The notes under the pieces: generated by a model
The model's database searches: none
What the model was told of the DNA's origin: nothing
What the model saw: the letters and a program-made list of their open reading frames with translations, nothing else
Part shown: piece after piece, positions 6,509 through 11,853 of the stretch
How positions within the stretch are numbered: position 1 is the stretch's first letter
How the letters are laid out: each line of letters opens with the position of its first letter
Position numbers and translations under genes: made by a program
Origin: Pseudomonadota bacterium
Lineage (GTDB): Bacteria; Pseudomonadota; Gammaproteobacteria; Steroidobacterales; Steroidobacteraceae
DNA length: 11,853 nt
Direction: 5' to 3'
NCBI GenBank assembly: GCA_021817875.1
Contig: JAKAFQ010000076.1
Coordinates: forward strand, 1-11,853

Positions 6509-9500
6509 TCAGTCCGACAGCGGTGTTTGTCCGGCCGCGCTCAAGCGCTGATCGAGCTGCGGCACGTCCACCTGCTCGACGTGCTGCCACTGCGTGAGCG
6601 TCGCCTTCAACTCGCGCGACAGGGTCGCATACGCGCTCAACGCATCCGGGCTGGGAGCCGCGTCCGAGCCGTCCACGGCGCGTTCGAGGTGACGGAGGTC
6701 CTGCGAGAGCATCACGAAGCTCTGGACGTTGCGCGGCGGCCGCCCCCCGAAAGACGAGTGGTGATTCGGGAAAGCCCGGGCCCCGGACAGGTTGCGCACT
6801 GTTGCATGCAGCGTGGCCATCGCCCCGCGCACGGCGCCGCCCGAGGCCATGCGGCGGTCGAGCGCCTCGAGCAGTTTCACCGCCGCGCCGATCGCGGTAT
6901 CGGCCTGGAGCCGGGCCTGTTCAACCTTGCGCGCCAGCTCGAACTGGCGCTGAAAGGCCGCTTGCGACACGTGGGTGCGCGGATCGGGCCGCACGGTCAA
7001 CGGCTGTCGATAGCTCGCCCCCCCCACGGCCAGCTCGACCGTGTAGCGCCCCGGCGGCGCCCAGACGCCGGGCTGCTGCGGTCCCTGGGCATGCGGCGCC
7101 ACAGGCCTCGCGTAGCGAAGATCCCACACCATGCGCTGCATGCCGGGCAGAGCCGAAGGAATCATCGGCGGCTGCACCCACTGCGGGGCATAGTCCAATG
7201 TTGCCGGGTTCGGCGGCGCCACGCGCTCCGCGCTGCTGTAGCGACGCACCACTCCGTCGTGAGCATTCAGGATGGTCACCGTGACGGGGCCCTTGATGCC
7301 ACCCGGTAACACGTAGTCGATGATGGCGCCGTTCGGAGGATTGGCCGCCATGGGCTCGTCCTTGGGGAAGGGCGTGCCCGTGAATCCCTGGGGCCGTACG
7401 CGGATGGCCACGGCGGGTCTGAACAGGGTCACGGCGCCCCGACGGACACTGCTCATCTGACGCAGCGCGCTGATGTCATCCATGATCCAGATGCCTCTGC
7501 CGTGCGTGGCGATCACCAGGTCATCGTCATGCACCTTGAGGTCGCGCACCGAGGTCACCGGCAGATTCTGCTGCAAGGACTGCCAGCGCGCCCCGTCGTC
7601 GAACGACACGAACACCCCGTACTCGGTGCCCGCATACAGCAGCCCGGGCCTGACCGGGTCCTCGCGCACCACGTTGACGAAGTCGTGACGCGGAATTCCG
7701 CGGGTGATCAGCGTCCAGGTCCTGCCGTCATTGCGCGTCACATAAATGTACGGCGTCTCGTCATCCAGGCGGTGTCGGTCTATGGCGAGGTAGGCGGTGC
7801 CGCGCCGGAAATGCGACAGCTCGATGCCCGCCACCTTGGACCACGGGGTGAGTGTCTTCGGCGTGACGTTGATCCAGTGCGCGCCGCCGTCCTGCGTGCG
7901 CCACACCAGGCCGTCGTCGGTGCCGACCCAGATGACGCGGGCGCTGAACGGAGACGGGGCAATCGAGTAGATCACCCCGGAGCGCCTGCCGACGTGCGGG
8001 TTGTCAGCCGCGGTCACCGGCCCGAGATTGGGCGGCACACCGGGATTCCTGCGCGTCAGGTCCGGGCTGATACGCCGCCAGTGCAGCCCGCCGTCCGCGG
8101 TGCTGAACAGCCGCTGATTGGCAAAGTACAGTGTCCGGTGATCGTAAGGCGAGAACACCAGGGGAAGCGTCCAGGCGGTACGGTAATGCGCGTCGGGGTA
8201 GGCGAGCGTCGGATCGACGGCGCGCACCTGCCCGGTGCGCAGGTTGAGCTTCGACACGCCGGTGGTTTCATCCGTTGCATCGCCGTAGATGATGTCGGGG
8301 TTGCGGGGGTCCGGAGCGATCATGCCGTTCTCTCCGCCCGGGTCAATCTCGCGAAACTGCTCCATGGTGATGCCGTCGTAGCCCATGGTGCGGCTCGGCA
8401 GCATGACCGCGCCGGAATCCTGCTGTGCTCCATACACCCGGAATGGAAAGCGGTTGTCGGTGCTGATGTGATAGATCTGCGCGGTGGGTTGGTTGTACCA
8501 GCTGCTCCAGGTCTTGCCGCCGTCGAGCGTCACCTGCGCGCCCTGGTCGCTGCCGAGGATCATGCGATGGGTGTCCGTCGGATCGATCCACAGCTGGTGA
8601 AAGTCATCGCCGGTCGGATCACCTTTGAGCGCGATGAAGTGCGCACCGCCGTCATCGGACCTCAGCACGATGGTGTTCATGACGTACAGCCGGTTGGCAT
8701 CGCTCGGATCGACGGTGAGGGCGCAGAAATACCAGCCGCGGCCGAAGATGCGCCGGTCCCGCGACACGTGGCGCCAGTGCACCCCGCCGTCATCGGAACG
8801 ATACAGTCCGCCGGTCTTCCAGGTGCCGGCGACCAGGGCATAGAGCCGATCGGGGCGGGTCGGGGCAACCGCGAGCCCGATGCGTCCGGGATGAGCCGGG
8901 AAGCCGTTGCCCACGATGTGCGTCCAATGATTGCCCCCGTCGTGGGATACGTACAGGCCGCTGTCCGGCCCGTTGGAGGGCGGATAGACGCTCCACGGCG
9001 GACGCCGCGTCTGCCACATCGCGGCGTAGATCGTGTCCGGATTGCCCGGCTGAAACGCCACGTCCACCGCTCCCGTATCGGGATTGAGGTAGAGGACCTT
9101 GCGCCAGTGCCTGCCGCCGTCGTCCGAACGAAACACGCCGCGCTCGGCGTTGGGACCGTAGGGATGACCCAGCGCGGCGACGAAGACCCGATCGGGGTTA
9201 TGCGGATCGACGATGATGCGCGCGATCTGGCGGGTGTCGGTGAGTCCGACATGGGTCCAGTGGACCCCGCCATCGGTCGAGCGATACACGCCATCGCCCT
9301 GAGCGATGTCCGAGCGCATGTCCGCTTCGCCGGTGCCGACGTACATCGTCGTGGGCCGCGACGGGGCGATGGCGATCGCGCCGATCGAGCCTACCGGCTC
9401 GTGATCGAAGATCGGCTGCCAGGTCCGGCCGGCATCGCGTGTCTCCCACACCCCACCATCGACCGCACCGAAGTAGAAATGGCGCGCATCGCCCGGAATG

Positions 9501-9700
9501 CCGCTGACCGCCAGCACCCGCCCGCCGCGGAACGGCCCGATCAACCGCCAGCTCAGCGCCTGGTAGTCCGCCGGGTTCACGGCCACGGGTGCGGATGCCC
9601 GTGCGGCGCGCGCGGAACCGACGGCCGCCGGACAGGAATCGGCATGGGCCATCAGGGCGGCGGCCGTTGCCAGGACCAGCCATGCTGTACTGAATCGCAC
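6509..9700 (-). CDS. Large secreted BNR/Asp-box (sortilin/VPS10-like) beta-propeller protein
   Basis: This 1063-residue exported protein is built mainly of BNR/Asp-box repeats. I count eleven Asp-box-like blades, for example TRDAGRTW (from 88), STDGGVHW (141), SDDGGRHW (192), SHDGGNHW (252), SDDGGVHW (302), TADGGLHW (534) and TQDGGAHW (602). They spread over about residues 60-705, enough for two propellers. The motif ATHGRGIWIMDD (731-742) marks the end of the propeller part in related bacterial proteins annotated as glycosyl hydrolase or sortilin-like. A beta-sandwich-like region follows (GMQRMVWDLRY near 853; APPGRYTVEL near 881), then a helical tail from about 915. A GTG start at 9700 was chosen over the longer frame because GGGAGG lies 6 bases upstream and a signal peptide starts there (MRFSTAWLVLATAAALMAHA, likely cut after Ala20). 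No sialidase arginine triad was identified, so hydrolase activity is unproven. The substrate is unknown. Confidence 0.87.
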   Translation of the reverse strand: MRFSTAWLVLATAAALMAHADSCPAAVGSARAARASAPVAVNPADYQALSWRLIGPFRGGRVLAVSGIPGDARHFYFGAVDGGVWETRDAGRTWQPIFDHEPVGSIGAIAIAPSRPTTMYVGTGEADMRSDIAQGDGVYRSTDGGVHWTHVGLTDTRQIARIIVDPHNPDRVFVAALGHPYGPNAERGVFRSDDGGRHWRKVLYLNPDTGAVDVAFQPGNPDTIYAAMWQTRRPPWSVYPPSNGPDSGLYVSHDGGNHWTHIVGNGFPAHPGRIGLAVAPTRPDRLYALVAGTWKTGGLYRSDDGGVHWRHVSRDRRIFGRGWYFCALTVDPSDANRLYVMNTIVLRSDDGGAHFIALKGDPTGDDFHQLWIDPTDTHRMILGSDQGAQVTLDGGKTWSSWYNQPTAQIYHISTDNRFPFRVYGAQQDSGAVMLPSRTMGYDGITMEQFREIDPGGENGMIAPDPRNPDIIYGDATDETTGVSKLNLRTGQVRAVDPTLAYPDAHYRTAWTLPLVFSPYDHRTLYFANQRLFSTADGGLHWRRISPDLTRRNPGVPPNLGPVTAADNPHVGRRSGVIYSIAPSPFSARVIWVGTDDGLVWRTQDGGAHWINVTPKTLTPWSKVAGIELSHFRRGTAYLAIDRHRLDDETPYIYVTRNDGRTWTLITRGIPRHDFVNVVREDPVRPGLLYAGTEYGVFVSFDDGARWQSLQQNLPVTSVRDLKVHDDDLVIATHGRGIWIMDDISALRQMSSVRRGAVTLFRPAVAIRVRPQGFTGTPFPKDEPMAANPPNGAIIDYVLPGGIKGPVTVTILNAHDGVVRRYSSAERVAPPNPATLDYAPQWVQPPMIPSALPGMQRMVWDLRYARPVAPHAQGPQQPGVWAPPGRYTVELAVGGASYRQPLTVRPDPRTHVSQAAFQRQFELARKVEQARLQADTAIGAAVKLLEALDRRMASGGAVRGAMATLHATVRNLSGARAFPNHHSSFGGRPPRNVQSFVMLSQDLRHLERAVDGSDAAPSPDALSAYATLSRELKATLTQWQHVEQVDVPQLDQRLSAAGQTPLSD

Positions 9701-9779
9701 CGGGAACCTCCCATCGCAGCGCAGACCGAACCGGGAAACCCCGATCCAGGGCACCGCCGCACGACGGCGCGGCGGCTCC

Positions 9780-9797
9780 GCGGCCCTCACCGGCCGC
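9780..9797 (-). other. Hairpin immediately after the lipoprotein stop codon
   Basis: A 6-bp perfect stem (9780-9785 with 9792-9797, 6-nt loop) lies directly next to the lipoprotein stop at 9799-9801. It is 80 bp upstream of the GTG start of the propeller gene. There is no T-tract. It may weaken read-through from the lipoprotein gene into the propeller gene, or protect the 3' end of the lipoprotein mRNA. It could also be chance in GC-rich sequence. Confidence 0.25.
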
Positions 9798-9798
9798 C

Positions 9799-10188
9799 TC
9801 AGTGGTCACCCCGGTGGTCCCCGCGATGATCCCGGCCGCGGCGCTCGCCTCGGCCCTCCCTCGCCCACTGGCCTCCGGTCATCTGCCAGCCGCGGGAGCC
9901 ATGGACCCATTGGTGTGGCACCCAGCGGTAACCGGGGTGCGGCGGCGACCAATAGCCTCTCACCCAGCGGTACCCGCCTCCCGCCCATTGCCAATAGCCG
10001 CCGATCCAGACGTCTCCGGGGTACGGCGGCGCCCCATAGTCCTCGAAACGTGGCGCGGGGGGCGCGAAGAGTATGGCCCCGCCGTAATAGCCACGGCCGT
10101 AATAGCCCGGGGGTCCCACCACGCAGGCGCTGAGTGCGAGCGACAGACCGAGAACGATGGTCACACGGCCGATGCGGGACAGACACAT
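9799..10188 (-). CDS. Small aromatic-rich (YxW repeat) lipoprotein with Asp/His/Arg tail
   Basis: This is a 129-residue predicted lipoprotein. The signal peptide ends in the lipobox LSAC with Cys22. The residue after the cysteine is Val, not Asp, which favours the outer membrane. Residues 58-108 carry spaced aromatic repeats of the YxW type (GGYWQW, GGYRWVRGYW, PGYRWVPHQW, RGWQMTGGQW), like proteins annotated as YXWGXW repeat-containing. An N-terminal Gly/Tyr/Pro stretch precedes them. The last 15 residues are a charged tail with GDH repeated (RDHRGDHRGDH). The ATG at 10188 was preferred to a start 39 codons upstream because GGGAGG lies 5 bases ahead and the lipobox then sits at the normal distance. 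Function is unknown. It lies between the RcnB-like gene and the large propeller gene on the same strand; the 298-bp gap upstream suggests its own promoter. Confidence 0.8.
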   Translation of the reverse strand: MCLSRIGRVTIVLGLSLALSACVVGPPGYYGRGYYGGAILFAPPAPRFEDYGAPPYPGDVWIGGYWQWAGGGYRWVRGYWSPPHPGYRWVPHQWVHGSRGWQMTGGQWAREGRGERRGRDHRGDHRGDH

Positions 10189-10442
10189 GCGGGCCTCCCA
10201 GTGCTCCAGATCAAAACGCGGCACGGTCCGCGACGAGACACGCGCCACAGCGCGGCCCGTGCCCTGGTAGCGGATCAGCGTGCCGAGAAAGCCGTCCGAG
10301 TTCAAGCCCCGGCGTACGCCCGACGCCTCGGATCCGGCGGTACACCGGTCTGGGTGTGCGCGGAATACGCTGATCCGGTGGAATCGTCCCAGAACACCCG
10401 TGCCGGGCGCTTCGCCGCCATAAACATCACGCCGGCTGTCCG

Positions 10443-10471
10443 GGCCGCGGGCGTCGATCCGGCCCGCGGCC
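10443..10471 (-). terminator. Strong hairpin downstream of the rcnB-like gene
   Basis: A perfect 10-bp stem, GGCCGCGGGC (10443-10452) with GCCCGCGGCC (10462-10471) and a 9-nt loop, starts 16 bp after the RcnB-like stop codon on the minus strand. It is the strongest stem I noted in the window and is well placed to end that transcript. No run of T follows on the minus strand, so it may need Rho or act as an mRNA-stabilising stem. The rest of the 10189-10486 gap shows no gene and no convincing promoter. Confidence 0.45.
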
Positions 10472-10486
10472 GTTTCCGCCGATCCG

Positions 10487-10954
10487 TTACCGGAATGCGT
10501 GGCTTACGACGTTGAGCACGATGCCGGTCGCGATGGCCGCCAGCACCGCTCGGTTGTCGACCCGGATCCAGCAATACCCCGGGGGCGGCGGCGCGAGGTG
10601 GTACATGCCGGGATCCGGAACGATGTACTCCGGGGCCCGGTAAGCGATCGGCAAGCGATCGCCGCGCTCCCAGGAACGATAGTAATAGCCGGGCGGTCGG
10701 CGGTATCGGTCCCCATCGAACCGCTCCCAGCGGCGATGGTCGCCGCGGTCGTCCTCGCGGCGCCAGTCCCGATGGTCCCGTCGATCCCGCTCATGACGCC
10801 AATGCCGGTAATCACCCCGATCGTGGTCCTCTCGGCGCCACTCGTGATGGTCACCTTCTCCCCGCCCGTGACCGTCCCAGGGGGTTGGATCAGCCAGCGC
10901 CAGGGAGCTCGCCAGCAGCGAGAGCGTGAGAACTGCGATGACCGTGCGCTTCAT
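10487..10954 (-). CDS. RcnB-family periplasmic protein with Asp/His/Arg-rich region
   Basis: This 155-residue exported protein has a C-terminal half matching the RcnB family (in E. coli, a periplasmic protein affecting Ni/Co homeostasis): LPIAYRAPEYIVPD (101-114), YHLAPPPPGYCWIRVDNRAVLAAIATGIVLNVV (118-150). The signal peptide is MKRTVIAVLTLSLLASSLALA, probably cut after Ala21. Residues about 28-85 are a low-complexity stretch of Asp, His, Arg and Trp with repeated units such as HEWRRED, HRDWRRED and HRRWERFD. It is longer than the 112-residue E. coli protein because of this stretch. The ATG at 10954 follows GGGAGGA by 6 bases; an in-frame ATG six codons upstream is poorer. No rcnA efflux pump or rcnR regulator is adjacent, so a Ni/Co role is not supported by context. 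His and Asp side chains could bind metal, but that is inference. Confidence 0.82.
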   Translation of the reverse strand: MKRTVIAVLTLSLLASSLALADPTPWDGHGRGEGDHHEWRREDHDRGDYRHWRHERDRRDHRDWRREDDRGDHRRWERFDGDRYRRPPGYYYRSWERGDRLPIAYRAPEYIVPDPGMYHLAPPPPGYCWIRVDNRAVLAAIATGIVLNVVSHAFR

Positions 10955-11106
10955 TCGAATTCCTCCCGTCATGCGGCCGCGGGCCGCAGGATCGAGCTTC
11001 GCTCAGCGGACCTGACCGCTCGCTGAACGGCGGCCCGTCCCGGTTTGACAGCCTTTCTTCGCCGCACAATGTCGGGACGTGCGTCACAGTCCGCACAGCC
11101 TCCCGC

Positions 11107-11802
11107 TCAGCTGCGCGCGGCGATGAACGCGTGGAGATGGAAGGCGGCCTGCGCCGCATCGTAGCGGTGCATCTTCGCCACGGGACACGCGTACCGTGCG
11201 AGACAGCCACCCGTGCGGCAGGCGGCGCCGCTGTTGGACACCACGTGGGCCTGGCAGGCTTCGGGCAGAAACCGGCCGCCGGCCAGCGCGCCCGCCGGGC
11301 ATGCACCGAGGCACGGCCGCCCGCGACACGATTCGCACGGACTCGACCACTCCCGCAGCGACGGCACGTCGATGGCGTCCGGCAGCAGCAACGCGCCGCG
11401 ATACGCGTGCCAAAGGCCGTAATCGGCGTGCATGAGCACGCCGAGCGGCGAGGCGTGGAGCCGTTCGGCACGCTGCGCCCAGCGCTGGAACGGCCACCAT
11501 GGGGGTCCGGTGAACGGATAGAGCGCACGGGCGCCGAAGTCCTGCGCGAGCCCGCCGACGACCCGCTGCGACCAGCGGTCGAGTGGGTGCGGCGCACCGT
11601 CGCGGTACTCGGGCGAAGCGGTGAACACGGGCCATTGCTCGCGCCCGGTGAATCCGAGCAGCACGACGGTACGCGCGGGGCGGTCGTCCCCCACCGGCAC
11701 GTCGTCTCCGTCCTGCGGGTGGAAGCCGCCCCGGCATGCGAGCCCGACCGCCCTCGCTGCCGCGCTCAGCCGTGCATAGTCAGTGTGGACCACCTCATTC
11801 AT
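11107..11802 (-). CDS. Dicluster 4Fe-4S-type protein of unknown function
   Basis: This 231-residue protein carries its metal-binding signatures in the C-terminal third. The first set is Cys156, Cys159, Cys164 and Cys168 (CxxC-x4-C-x3-CP, in PCESCRGRPCLGACPAGAL). The second is Cys183, Cys195, Cys200 and Cys206 (ending CLARYACPVAK). Eight cysteines in this order suggest two 4Fe-4S clusters, loosely like the ferredoxin part of epoxyqueuosine reductase QueG. The cobalamin-binding part of QueG is not recognisable, and the protein is much shorter. The middle segment MHADYGLWHAYRGALLLPD (124-142) resembles the strand-helix block before the clusters in QueG-like proteins. There is no signal peptide or membrane span, so it is probably cytoplasmic. 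The ATG at 11802 overlaps the stop of an upstream open frame (ATGA), with GAG 5 bases ahead. The upstream partner is cut off, so no pathway can be named. Confidence 0.75.
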   Translation of the reverse strand: MNEVVHTDYARLSAAARAVGLACRGGFHPQDGDDVPVGDDRPARTVVLLGFTGREQWPVFTASPEYRDGAPHPLDRWSQRVVGGLAQDFGARALYPFTGPPWWPFQRWAQRAERLHASPLGVLMHADYGLWHAYRGALLLPDAIDVPSLREWSSPCESCRGRPCLGACPAGALAGGRFLPEACQAHVVSNSGAACRTGGCLARYACPVAKMHRYDAAQAAFHLHAFIAARS

Positions 11803-11853
11803 CGGCGCTCGTCTCGAGCGCTGTGCGCCCGGTAGGGGAACCCGTCCTCGCCC
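11799..11853 (-). CDS. C-terminal end of an unidentified gene, cut by the window edge
   Basis: One minus-strand frame is open from the right edge to a TGA at 11801-11799. It encodes 17 residues, GEDGFPYRAHSARDERR. The stop overlaps the ATG of the iron-sulfur protein gene as ATGA, the usual sign of translational coupling, which is why I prefer this frame to the other open ones. The fragment is too short to assign a family. Confidence 0.4.
   Translation of the reverse strand, partial: GEDGFPYRAHSARDERR

Noticed and set aside
9721..9798. CRISPR or tandem-repeat DNA in the GC-rich gap
   Set aside because: Only short GC-rich words recur; there are no regularly spaced repeats or unique spacers.
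7502..9829. 775-residue open frame on the plus strand, opposite the propeller gene
   Set aside because: It is an exact antisense shadow of a gene with a signal peptide, Asp-box repeats and a strong ribosome binding site. Its translation has no recognisable domain, and the length is explained by GC-rich third positions.
11044..11066. Plus-strand TTGACA with a CAATGT-like -10, 16 bp apart
   Set aside because: It points toward genes encoded on the opposite strand and no plus-strand gene follows. The -10 match is poor, so it is most likely chance.
10955..11106. Promoter for the rcnB-like gene
   Set aside because: One should lie here, but no -35/-10 pair on the minus strand was good enough to support a call.

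Overview
The window is high-GC, gene-dense bacterial chromosome that looks like a gammaproteobacterium, most likely near the Xanthomonadales/Nevskiales. Three things point there. The stable-RNA block tRNA-Tyr(GTA) - tRNA-Gly(TCC) - tRNA-Thr(GGT) - tuf matches the order of the E. coli thrU-tyrU-glyT-thrT-tufB locus. An RluB-type pseudouridine synthase is present. A MetX-like acyltransferase carries the GLSP signature that I associate with Xanthomonas-type serine O-succinyltransferases. No mobile element, CRISPR array or prophage gene is visible.

Layout. (1) 1-568, minus strand: three tRNAs lead into the 5' end of tuf, behind a near-consensus promoter. (2) 785-1630, minus: rluB. It diverges from (3) 1762-4220, plus: a PLP-dependent cysteine synthase, a MetX-family acyltransferase 11 bp downstream, then a single-domain PilZ protein. 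(4) 4362-6400, plus: an Ada-sensor/AraC/AlkA glycosylase fusion overlapping by ATGA an Ogt-type O6-alkylguanine methyltransferase; together they form an alkylation-repair pair. (5) 6509-10954, minus: rcnB-like periplasmic protein, a small aromatic-rich lipoprotein, and a large secreted BNR/sortilin-type propeller protein, all reading the same way. All three carry export signals, so this is an envelope block. (6) 11107-11853, minus: a protein with eight cysteines arranged as in dicluster 4Fe-4S proteins, translationally coupled to the end of an unidentified upstream gene.

How the genes may work together. The cysteine synthase and the acyltransferase probably form an activation-plus-sulfhydrylation route to cysteine. 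The signature motif suggests that the activated intermediate is O-succinylserine rather than O-acetylserine or an acylhomoserine. The Ada-AlkA/Ogt pair covers methyl-phosphotriester sensing, N-alkyl base excision and O6-alkylguanine reversal with two proteins. Long open frames antisense to the real genes are common here because of the GC-rich third codon position; they were rejected. No clearly new system was found. The most worthwhile leads are the cysteine synthase/succinyltransferase pair with its palindrome-rich promoter, the rearranged Ada module, and the coupled iron-sulfur protein.
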